From: Physella acuta
Lineage: Eukaryota > Mollusca > Gastropoda > Physidae
Assembly: GCF_028476545.1 (NCBI RefSeq)
Contig: NW_026732030.1
Location: forward strand, 248,001-312,000
Length of the DNA stretch: 64,000 nt
Direction: 5' to 3'
The notes beneath the pieces were generated by a model. It saw only the letters and a list, made by a program, of their open reading frames with translations, searched no databases and was not told the DNA's origin. Position 1 is the stretch's first letter. Each line of letters opens with the position of its first letter. This document shows positions 46,021 through 58,500 of this stretch, piece by piece. Position numbers and translations under genes: made by a program.

Positions 46021-46750
46021 GACTCTTACCTTATATTTCAGCACATTGCTCCTCTGTAAGATAATAAACGAGATCCAAAAATTAAAATAGGTTTTGAATC
46101 TAAATCCTCTTGAGGTTAAAACAAAGATGCGCACGGCGACATGCGTAGATCAGGTGTGCTGTGGTTGGGCCTTAAGCGACACGGCCTTAATTAGCAATGG
46201 TCAACCGGAAACAAGGAATTTAGGTTCAAGGTACAGCCATGATTACCATGGCAACAAAGGTCACGGCGCAAGCTGCGCAACTCGCTACTAAAAACTCCAC
46301 GTATTTTCTGTAAAACACTTTTCAATAATAGGTTGAAGTTATTTATTACATACAGGTCACTACCAGTGCCAAAAAGCAACACCACCTTTTAGAAAAACTT
46401 TCAAAAAGATCTTTTATTACAGCACTTTTTAAAAATTTTACTTGTGTAATATTTAATTTCGTTTTTTAAAGCAACCACTGACGGCATTCCCCAGGCGATG
46501 AAGAAATCGCCCGTCTTTGAAATTGTTCAGTGTCGGCTATTCACGCGATCTATCGATTCGATCGCCGTGATCTGAATAGCTTTTACATATCAACATAATT
46601 AGGGGGTTAATCTTTTCGTTCGCACCTTTGTCTCCCCGAATCAAAGACAAGATCCGTTTCAATACAGTTTGGGGTGTCGTAGAGTGTCTTTCACGCCGGT
46701 GTCATTTGTTGTTGGTTTGTTGTACTGATAGCCACACTCGCCCTGTGATT
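46021..46750. other. Intergenic DNA, possible minus-strand small exon
   Basis: Read on the minus strand, TTTATTATCTTACAG precedes 24 bases that end in ATATAAG|GTAAGAG near 46029-46053. This is an acceptor-donor pair that could be an upstream exon of the remnant at 43930-44779. There is no protein evidence. Confidence 0.25.
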
Positions 46751-46754
46751 CTAG

Positions 46755-47440
46755 TTGTTATTTCATAACTTTGGTGTGTTGATAGTATGTGTTCTGTTGA
46801 ATAAATTCGATAATATTATGTTTAATTCATAACTTTGTTGATAGTAGGGCCTATGTGTTCTGTTGAATTAATTCGATAATATTATGTTTTATTCATAACT
46901 TTGGTGTGTTGATAGTATGTGTTCTGTTGAATAAATTCGATAATATTATGTTTAATTCATAACTTTGTTGATAGTATGTGTTCTGTTAAATAAATTCGAT
47001 AATATTATGTTTTATTCATAACTTTGGTGTGTTGATAGTATGTGTTCTGTTGAATTAATTCGATAATATTATGTTTTATTCATAACTTTGGTGTGTTGAT
47101 AGTATGTGTTCTGTTGAATAAATTCGATAATATTATGATTAATTCATAACTTTGGTGTGTTGATAGTATGTGTTCTGTTGAATAAATTCGATAATATTAT
47201 GTTTAATTCATAACCTTGGTGTGTTGATAGTATGTGTTCTGTTGAATAAATTCGATAATATTATGTTTTATTCATAACTTTGGTGTGTTGATAGTATGTG
47301 TTCTGTTGAATTAATTCGATAATATTATGTTTAATTCATAACTTTGGTGTGTTGATAGTATGTGTTCTGTTGAATAAATTCGATAATATTATGTTTAATT
47401 CATAACTCTGTTGATAGTATGTGTTCTGTTCAATAAGTTA
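46755..47440. repeat. Minisatellite upstream of the villin-like gene, 58-64 bp unit, about 11 copies
   Basis: Copies of TTGATAGTATGTGTTCTGTT, GAATAAATTCGATAATATTA, TGTTTAATTCATAACTTTGG and TGTG. Shorter copies lack GGTGTG. It ends about 330 bases before the first recognisable villin-like exon. Confidence 0.95.
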
Positions 47441-47771
47441 TATAATATGTTTAATTACGTGTAAACAGTAAGCTGTAAGGTAGTTGCTTAGATTGTGGTA
47501 GGCATGGATTGTCTTACTGAGCCTAAAACCTATTGTTTATCTATGTTCCTATGGCTGTAGTTGTGTGTATACAGACCCTGTTGTTACCTACTGTGGATTT
47601 AGCGCATTGAAAATGTGTTGTAGTGCATGTCTGTGTTATTAGGCTAGGACACGCATAACCGATTGAGCGACGCTTGGCTTACCGTTAAAGCTTTGACGGC
47701 TCGAATGTTCGTCAACTGTCTCATGTTTTACACTTAAATATTTGTAACCCTGTTTTCTGATCACTACCTAG

Positions 47772-49225
47772 GAGCGGACGGTGTTTATTACGGGAGCACG
47801 TTGACCAGCGTGTTAGGAGACTCCACGCCAGATAGGAAATCGCTGCGAACTCTGGAGTGTGTCCGGGTGTCGAGCAAGCCAAAGTTGAAATCTGGACGAT
47901 CCGTTACTTCTGTGTCTCGTCTGACCGTGTCCAGCTCGCCGGCAGATGACCACTTCAGCAAGGACGTGAGGCTGAGGACAATCTCTTGGACCAGCCGCTC
48001 GAGTTTCAGCCGGGGGTGTTCGGCGTCTTCCAGCCTCAGCATGAGTGGAACGAATCCCGCCACGGCCACAGCAAGTTCTGTTTTCTCCCCACGCAGCTGT
48101 TGGCAGGGGGGTCGTTCCTGCTCGACAGTTAGTCGTAGTACCCGGGGGTTCAGGCGCTACAACATGGCCAGCAGCGCCACTGGAGCCTACAGTCTCGGCG
48201 CTGACAACATTGGAGAAAGTTCTAGAGATGAAGAGAAAATGAGAACGTCACAAAGTTTTGCTTCAACTTTACCCGATCTCAAAGTCTGGATCTTAGAGGT
48301 TAGTTAATTTGGAATGTATCTACATTTCACCACCTCTTAACGAAAGAAGGTACTCATATTTTACTGCGTATTGTGATTATGTTTAGTTTATAATGCAAGT
48401 CTACATGGTAATTTTGATGTGTTTTCATTATCAGTACAAAAAGTCATGGAGTATAATTATTAAAGTGGTTTTTTTTTTCGTTATTGTATCTGTTGCGTCT
48501 TGAAATAACACTAAAAAAACCAGGCCTATTTGAATGTCCTATAAAAGTTCTAGCTTTTTTACTATTTCGTACTTAAACCCCGCAGTGCTGGGAGGAAATA
48601 TATAGAACCCAATCAAGCTACCCATAGTACTTTGAAGTAGAAAAAACTGAAGTAGGCCTATTGAGCTCAACAACTCTTTGATCGGCGTGTCTGATCATAA
48701 AACGCACAGATTAGGTTTATGCTTCCCCCACCCCCGCTACCCCGTCATTAGTTTATCAGCGGAATGAAAAATTTGAAACCCTTAAAATACAACGCTGGAG
48801 GGCAAAGTTGATTCAAGTACAATGTAATGTAAACAATAACAAACACAAAACTATATCAGGCAAGTAATAGTTAGGGTCTGCTAGGGTCGGCAACCTTTCC
48901 GGATCATTTTTATTCCTGTCAAAATATCTGTAGAAAAATACTTTTACAAACAGAGTTTCTTCCAGGCATCTCTTCCAGAAAGTCTACCGCCCCCCCCCCG
49001 AACGAAATGAAATTTATATAGAAAATATATACTTTTAACAGTGTCCCCCCCCCCCCCCGAAGAAAGTCTACCTCCCCCCCCCCCCCCGGAGAAAAAAGTC
49101 TGGAAGAAACAGTTTACAAAACGCGAAATAAGGGTTAAATTCAGAGGCGTATCCAGGTTTTCGTTGTAGGGGGAGCGAAAAGAGCAAAAAAAGGCGCCGA
49201 ATTTGTAACAAGTTCTATATACGTG

Positions 49226-49310
<85 letters not shown>

Positions 49311-49427
49311 CTGTATGTCATTACTTCACTATGATGTAAAATAAATTGAAAGTAGCACTCTGAATAAATAAGAAAAAACACACAATGTAGGCCGACGAAA
49401 CAAAAATTGTATCAATCTAAACAAATA

Positions 49428-49526
<99 letters not shown>

Positions 49527-52500
49527 TACAGCCAAAACCAAAGAACGTAGCACAATATGTTTTGTAATTCTTGTAAAAAAAATTTCTTACATAATAGTTC
49601 CTGGGAAATTATTTAAGACAAGTGAAATATGGGAAATAATCACTCTCTTAATATAAATATGTATATATCTACACATTTAATTATAAATGTCAAAACAAAT
49701 AAATAACTACTTTAGAATATAATGAAATTGTTTAACACTATTCGTGTTTACAAAATGTTTTTGTCTATAATCAGAATTTAATATATCGTCATCATAAATG
49801 CTAAAGTATTACAGCATAACAAAAGTTTTTAAAATCAGAGTTGGTATAAAACCACGCTTTTCGATATAAAGAACACATTCGGAATCACAGCTTACATATC
49901 TTAAAATCGGTCTTTTAGTTCAGATCCTACAATTTAATTAACTACTGCTTCATAGTGTTCTTTAATGATCATTATTAACATAGTGATAGGTATGGCTTAG
50001 ATCACTGTATTGATCAAACACCTTTTTACTGGTAATTGCAAAAACAATATTCACAGTTTTACGTTTAAAAAGCTAATTTTCTGGCGGCATGGTACTTTGG
50101 TACATCATTACGCGTTTTTCTACATGTACTTAACAGATCAATTCCGGGTGAGTTGGGGGGGGGGGGGGGGTTCAACTTCATTCACCACTGTCCGTTCACT
50201 GTCGGACAATTATCCAACCCAGTGTATACCTAGGTGTGACATTATGTCGCTCTACACAATTGTCGTGGTGAGGTGTGTGTGGAAGGGGGGGGGGGGGAAG
50301 AAGATAACCAACTCAGAGTGAACATAGCGTCAGTTTTTAGACGACTGTTCTTAACATACATATTTATTATATATTACACAAATATATATTACACAAATAT
50401 ATATTACAGAAATAGATTTAAATAAGTAGCAGTGGTATTATGACAATATTTTTTTTACAGAGGGGTCCGTGGGGGAGGGGGGTTGTAAATGTTTCATATA
50501 ATTTGTAATCGTAACCACTATCGCCCAAATTGTAAGAATACTACTACTTCATCGTAATGACGTTGTTAACCTTGTCAAAATTTCCCCACCACTACGCAGT
50601 TTGCTCATAAGTAAATTTAAATAGAGGTGCCACATCAGTTGTATCTGTTTCTGTATTGCAATTTTTTTTAATTAATCACACGTTTCAAACTGTATATATA
50701 AAGTAATTATGTGTGAAGTTTTATGTATAACATTTTCTAATTCAATTATTCGTAAGCAAATACATTATACAGTTGCCTTAAACTTAACACCTCTCTTGCC
50801 ATGTGGTACTACCGTAGAGGTTTTTTAAACATTGCAATGCATCGTAATGGTTATTTTTAGAATGGCAAGCTGATGCAGCTGTTAATACGTGTTGTAAACG
50901 TAGACACTACTAGACTAGTACAATAATGCTTAATTGCTGCATGGAAAGAAATCTTGTGATTTACATAGATGTGCCGACCAAAAATATTTTTTTAACAAAT
51001 ATCATTGTTTAAAAATTAGAGTTTAAAAAGTTTCCAAAAAGGCGCCGCTTTGCGCCCCCTTCCCCCCCCCCCCCCCCCCCCCCTGCGTACGCTACTGGTT
51101 AAATTATTATTCTAACATTACTTTTTAAAACGTAAAAATGCGTCGTCAAACTTTCTGAAACTCTTGTTTCATCACGCATCGTCAAACAAGTCCGACCCCA
51201 TCCCGTCTTCCCCACATTGAATTGTATTGTCATTAATGAAGAACACATGAAGTATAATTACTTATAGATCTAGATTCTAGATCTATGTCTCGGGTTAGAT
51301 TATTTGGAGTAGGTCTATAAAGGCCTATTCTTAATGATGAGCAATCATCTTACATCTTAATCTAAATTAAGAATTGGTCACGTTACAAATATGTCCTAAA
51401 CTGTTTAACTTAGCCAAATTTAAACATATTCCAACCCCTCCCCTCGTTTCTATGCCAGTCTATCTTCATTTACATTAACTATACTACAGAAACAGACGAT
51501 CATTTTATTTAATCTGTGAAAGCAGAATAAATAAACTAAGGGAAACTACTCGGGTGTTTTATAAAATGTTTACGAACAACCCCGATAATAGATGTTTTAA
51601 AATCGTATTCTCAAGTAATCCAGGCTGGAATATTCTTTAGAATATGTATTTTTAGAAAAAAAATCAACAAAATAATTATTAATGGTAGATAATTGTCAAA
51701 TAATTATTTTACTATGACATTAATAAATCACAAAATGTGATCTTGTAGGTCCGATAACTCTACAAAATTAATTATTCTAGCACCAGCCAAAGCCAGATGA
51801 AGATCTAAAATAGTTTAAATAGATATAGATCTATATAGATCTAAATACTACTAAATAGATATTGATTGGGTTGTGGGTGTTCATTTTTATTTTTTACGAT
51901 TCAATCATATTTTTTGTAATTTATGAGATTAAAAGGGTAATCTATCGTTTTGGGTACGTAAAATCGCCCGCGGCTATTTATGTACGAAAACGTTACCTCA
52001 TTGTCAAGGCTTTAATAGAATTATATTGTCATATGTTTGTGTCAAATATTATAGATAAATGAATAATAAACCTAAATCAATGGCTAAATATATCGATATA
52101 GGCCAGAAATTAACTTTAAACAGCAGTGTCTGAGAGCAAGATTTGCTATATAAACAGCAGCCATTTGTAAAATAGAGTGGCTTCCCCCTGAATCTGGCGC
52201 TAAAAGCTTATGAAAATAAAACTTAGACAAGATGGCTGCTGTAGTAAATGAGCATGGTTGCATCTGTTGGAAACATCGCTAGTCTTCATTAATTACGGAA
52301 AAGTTTTAATTCAATTGTTTAAAAACAGGTACATAAATGAATCAAGGAAACATTTTTGAATTTTTTAAAACATAAATCCTCCTCAAAATGTGAAATAATT
52401 ATTAAAATTTAAGGAGTCACCTGTTTTTCACATTACAAATCGCGGGCGATTTTACGTACCCAAAACGATAGATTACCATTAAAAGCGTGTTTATGATTAT

Positions 52501-55500
52501 AATCCGGTGTAAGAGCAATTATTTATATATTGATTCCAACTCCCTAACAAATTAATAGGCCTATATTAAATTTAATGCGTGCATAAATTGTAAAATTACA
52601 TTTGAATTTATTTTTTTCTACCCACACAGTTTCTTTAACAAAAACACACACCAGTCATTAGAATCTAGATTCTAATAATGGTCTGTAGAGTGTAACAAGG
52701 TCACACATCAATTATTCGAAGATTTAGGGCCTGTACTCTAGTAATTTATTAATGGTTATAGTATTGTTTAAACTTAATTGTAATCTTTTATTACATCAAT
52801 ATCTAGATCAATATTTTATAATTGTTAGGGCTATGATAGATAGTAGTATTAGTATGCCTATTTTTTAGATAATATATTTAATTAGGCTAACAGCCTACTT
52901 ATAGGTCTAATCCATTAAGCATTCTTTACTTTTTTAGTATCTAGAATTTATATATTTTGTAATTTTAAATGTTGATCTACAGTTTCTAAGGTCATTTTTA
53001 CATGCGCGCTCAACATTCGTTCGGCCATAGAAGTTCATACCATAGGACATAATTACGTTATAGACCTAACGATACCCGCTCATCAAAACATTTGTCAGTA
53101 ATGATATCGGGTATTTAAAGCAAGATCGCAATACATCATTTACAATTACAAGGAAAAAAATCACAACAGAAAAGATACATTCTGCATCTTAAAAGAATCT
53201 TTGTATAACTAAATCTAAACAATTCTATTGGCTGGTCCCAATAGCGGCCGAGGCTATTAGGACCCGGGTCCCAATAGCGGCCGAGGCTATTGGGACCCGG
53301 GTCCGAATAGATGCATCCCTTACCTATTACTTACATGAGTTGCATGTCACATATTTTTTCTAAAACTCGCTGCCAACTATGTATTAAACTGTCAACTAAC
53401 ATGAAAAGTTATTTTTTTTTATTCAGGATTTTAATCTTCAACTCCTGACATCAAAAGATATGGGTTTTTTCCACCAAGCAAATATTTATATCATATCAAA
53501 GGTAATTGTAATTATACTGCAAATTATAATGCCTACTTTAAATTTATTTATTTTAATTTAAAATGTAAAAGATATTTGTAAGAAATTTTGATGCAAATAA
53601 GCCTAGTGAAATAGTTTTTATTATACATTGTTGTTTCTAGAGAGACACAGATGGAGCTACATTCTTACATATTTGGCATGGCAGTCTATCTTCAAAGGTA
53701 TCAGAAATAAATAGCAAATTTATACCATGAATATATATTAATCTATTAAAATGTAATGTTAAGTTAAACAACTAGGCCTCAATATTTTAAACTGCTTTTA
53801 GAACTTAAATTGCTGTTTTATTTGGTGTTTTCGTAACCATCCCCAGAAAGAATCTACCATAGCAAGAGAAAAAGCAGGAATCCTTGACCTTTCTATGGAT
53901 GGTGCAACATTTGTGTCTTTGGAGGTTTGGGACATTTCTTTTGATTGGTTACTTAAGTTGAGAAAAAAGAATTACATTTAAAAAAAGCTAATGCTTCATC
54001 TTTTTAATCATACCCTGAGTTTTCAAAAACTAAAATTAAAACTAAAAATTGACATTCACCAACGGTCAACTAGTGGACCTATACACTTTTTTATTTCTTG
54101 TTGGTGATCAAATGTTAACTCCAGGTATAGCAGGTAGGATAAAGTCAGGCAATTTTTAAATGAGCCTTCACTTAAGTTGTAAGCTATTTAAGGGCTCAGC
54201 ATTGCTTTGGCATAGCAAACTAACTAGCTCTATTATATCATCATCAAAAAATTAGTATGACATTAGTTAATTAAACTGGAGATTTTATTTTACCTCTAGC
54301 TTTTGATCTACTGCAGGATGTTTGACATTTCAGGCCATGATTTTTTTTCTTACAGCATGAAGGCAATGAGACAGCAACATTTTTATCTCATTTTCCTGAT
54401 GGCATTGTGTAAGTTTTATATAGTTTTAAGTAACTACCTTAATAGCTAAAGTTCTTTTTTGTGACGATATAATTTTTCTTTTTAATTTCCAGAATTGTTG
54501 AAGGAAAATCAAAGCAGTCTTTGGAAAGATCAACCAAGTATGCTAAAAAACTGTACCTTGTTACAGGCAGAAGTCAACCATTGGCTACTTGTGTGAGGAG
54601 AGATTTTTTAATTTTATAGACTGTTTTTTTTTTTAATTAAAATTTTTTATTTTTTTTACTTTTTATTCAAGTTATTACTGAATTATGGACTTAGTTAAGG
54701 TTTTATGTAGGCATTTTTTTGGTGTCTTTTTTTTTTCCCAATAAGGAAAAAGTTTTTAAAAGACTTACAGCACTTAAAACAATGAGATAAACAACCAACA
54801 TGCCAGTCTAATTCACCCTATACTATAGATCAGTGTTAACATTAATAAGTATACAGATATAACTGTCATTCAAGTGAAACACTTTGTTATATAAGTTAAT
54901 TAACCTTGTACTTGCCCCACAGGTAGACTGCTCCGTGTCTTTAGCCACACCAAATCATGTCCTCATACTTGACAGTCATCCCAGAATATACGTGTGGGTT
55001 GGTGAACATGTTGATTATGTATTGAAAGTTAAGGTACTTACTTTTATTTGTTGTTTATCTGATGTATGAAATATCTTTGTATTTGGGGGAAATATCTTAA
55101 TTAATTAATTTAGGGTTTGATTTAGCATTTGTTTTACATTATAAGTTCATACATGCGTGACTCTAATATCTTTATTACAGGCAATAAAGCTTGCTAAGAA
55201 AATCAGAGATTTTCAAAGAAATGGGAAATGTCATATTATAATTATAGGTAAAACTTATGTAATGCTTAGGTAGAATTATTATTAATAGCATGATTAAATG
55301 TAGTCTAATAAAACAAACTAGTATTACTATTATATTAGAATGGATTTGGCCTAATTTAATTGTATCATCTAGACCTACTTGGCTTTGAGTAAGTTATTGT
55401 TTACAGTAATGTTCAGTGATAAATATTTAATTACTTTCAGACAAAAGTGTCTCAGAGCTGGCAAATTTATTTATTAAAAAACTGGAAACATTCCAACAAA

Positions 55501-58500
55501 GTGAACCAAGTTTGAGAACAAAAATTTCAGAAAACTTTCCTGAGTCAACACCTCAATTGTACAGGTAGATTCCAATATTTCACTTCCCTGTTTATTATTA
55601 TCTGGGACCTTCAGACTATGATCATTTGCAGTTGAAGATAAGATAGCTTTATATTTAGTTAGTTGTTGACCTTAAGACACAAACTTATTTATATTTTATG
55701 CCTTTAAATCAATAGAGTGAATGGTGACCGGGTGTTGTATGACATGCCTTTAGTTGTCACTCGACCACTTCAGCAAAAGTATCTAACATCAAAGGTAGCT
55801 GTTTATTTTGATATCTTAAAAGTTTTAGTCACTAATGTTACTTTGTATGTCCAAAGTATGTGATCAATGTTACCTTTACTTCAAAATTGATGATAAATTT
55901 GTGATATTTTTGTATTATCAGGATTCCTTTATCTTGGAAACTAAACCTACTGAGCCCCTGTTTATTTGGGTAGGGTCTAAGTCCGACCCTGATGCCACTA
56001 GTGAAGCATTGAAATGTGCAGAGGTGAGAATAGTTGAACATTTTAGTGACAGGGGGCGCTGAGGTGTAGCAGTAAAACACAGGCTTGATGGCCAGAAATC
56101 CATCTCGTTTTAAAGCCAGGGGATGCTGAGGTCTAATAGTATATCACATGTGTGTTATCTTGTAAGTCATGAGCTTGCTAACTATACTCAACAGTTTAAT
56201 GCTGGGACTCTGTGATCTAGCAGTAAAACTGTTAATCTGTTAGTCATGAGTTTGGTAACTATATTTAACACTGTAGTCATCCCTAGACAGAATCCCCCCC
56301 CCCCACATCTTAGATGGTGTATTGATGACAATGACTGTACTTACAGGCTTTTGTCAGTTACCACAACACCTCACCTAAAAGAGCCGTGTGTCGAGTGACA
56401 GAAGGAGATGAACCAACCAGTTTCAAAAAATATTTCTCAGACTGGAAAGATCGTTTGGTCAAAAAGTCACGTGTTGTTCATCATTACAATATTTCTAACA
56501 TAGGTAATTACAAATTATTGAAAGCTTTGAAATGAATTTGAGATATGTAAAGATTTAAGCAAATTATAAATCATAGAAAATAGTATATTTGATGTTCTAG
56601 CTAAACAGTTTTATTATTTTTCCTTCTTTATCTATTTATGTAGTGTTTCCTTATTTCACTATTTGCTATGTATGTTTTCATTTTTTTAGAGAGATCACTC
56701 TTTTCAAAAAACAACAACCATTCTAATGGCAAAGTAACAGAAGTATCAATGAAAGATTATGATTTATTAGATGGGAATGGTGATCTACAGGTATTAAACA
56801 AACATACATAACGTACAATATCTTGCTGCAGAAAATCCTGCATAATAACTATATTAGATCTAATCTTACATATAAAAATTAAATTAACTGCTTAATTTTT
56901 TTAATCTTGGAGCTAATTTTACAAATTAAAAAATAGCTTAAACACCACTCCAGCCTCAAATATACTACGATATTGGTAAATATGCTGTAGCTCTAATTAA
57001 TCTACAGCTTTAAATGTTTTTATTACAGATCTGGAAAGTAAATGACGAGTATTTGGTTTTGTTACCTATAGAACAACAGTGGGTCTTTGACAACTGGAGT
57101 TGTTACATCATACTTTACAGTGAGAGCAGGGGAGGTCGTGATATAAGCATTATCTTCTATTGGGTGGTATGTGTTTCTTGATTATTTCTATAACTTGTAG
57201 ACCTTCTCACATTTTCTATCTATAGTTATTTTATTACTATTTAAAACCCTTATTCCATGATTATTTCAATGTTCTTTGACCCTGAACATTTCAATGTAGG
57301 CTCTAGATGAAGAAATTATTAAGATTTTTTTTTATAGATTAAGCTTACAATGTTTTCATACTATTTTATTTAGGGAGCAAAAACAAATAGAGAAGAAGAA
57401 GTACAAGCACAAAAATCAGCACTTGCAATGGACCAAGCCCTAGGACATAAAAATGTCATAGTATGTGATGTAGAAACATTTATTTTAGTATTTTGTTATC
57501 TTAGTAGGTTTAGTAGGTTAGTTTTAAACAATTTGTATTTTTTTTTAAATCTTAATTACCAATTTCCAATGGTAAATAATTTCTATTAAATATATTTTCT
57601 TAGGGATTTGACTTTTTAAAGTATAGTCAGTTTTCAAAATTATTCTTCATATAAGAATTCTTAGGAAAATTATCCACTGATAAAAAAACTTGATTATTTT
57701 TGGGTTTAAAACATTTTTTGTTTTTCAAAATATTCTAAGTATTACTTCAACAGTATAAATTTTTTTAAAATACTATTTTATTGTATTCTGGTCAATCCTA
57801 TTGTCCATTACATTGATTAAAATACTTTGTTCCAAATTATGCCATTTACTCTTGTAGATTTTTGTAATAAACAAAGAAGTATTTTATAACAATTTTAAAA
57901 AGAAGACACATTAACTATATTCATTAGTGATATTCATAATCTGTTTTTTTTTAATTTCTTTTTTGAACGCCTCCACAAAATTTTCACTTGCATCTAATAA
58001 TTAAATAATTTTCTTTTCAGGTTCGAATATTAGATGGAAAAGAAACCAGTCATTTTATGACAGCCTTACAAAACAACATAATTGTGGTAAGTGATCTTTT
58101 TTTTTAATTATGGAAGGTTTCAACGATGTTCGCATTTGGTGTTCTTTATGGTAGTAATAAACATGAATGTAAATATTCAACTGGCAACTAATAATACATA
58201 ATCCCTTAAAATATAGTTGCTATAGAAACAGAGAAATCCTATTTTAACTGAACCATTAATCATCAGGTATAAGTGAAAGTTTTTTTAAACATTTGTTTAT
58301 ATCAACAAAATAATTAGACATAAACAATTATTATATCTCATTTAATTTGCCCATGATTGTTTTTCATTTCCAGTATGATGTAGATCAGCAGTTGAGGGAA
58401 AATGCCGCAAACTATTGCAGCAATAATGTAACCAAAATGTACTCTGTCAAAGAAGTCACAAAACACAGCACAAGAATTTCTCAGGTTTTTAAAAAATTCC

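Larger units (their letters stand above)
49142..51097. mobile_element. 2 kb non-autonomous hAT element with 8 bp target duplication
   Basis: Begins CAGAGGCGTATCCAGG and ends CCTGCGTACGCTACTG, with GTTAAATT duplicated at 49134-49141 and 51098-51105. GGCGCCGAA near the left end and AAGGCGCCGCTTTGCGCC near the right are shared subterminal motifs. It carries two (TA)n tracts (49226-49308, 49430-49521) and no transposase. Confidence 0.9.
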
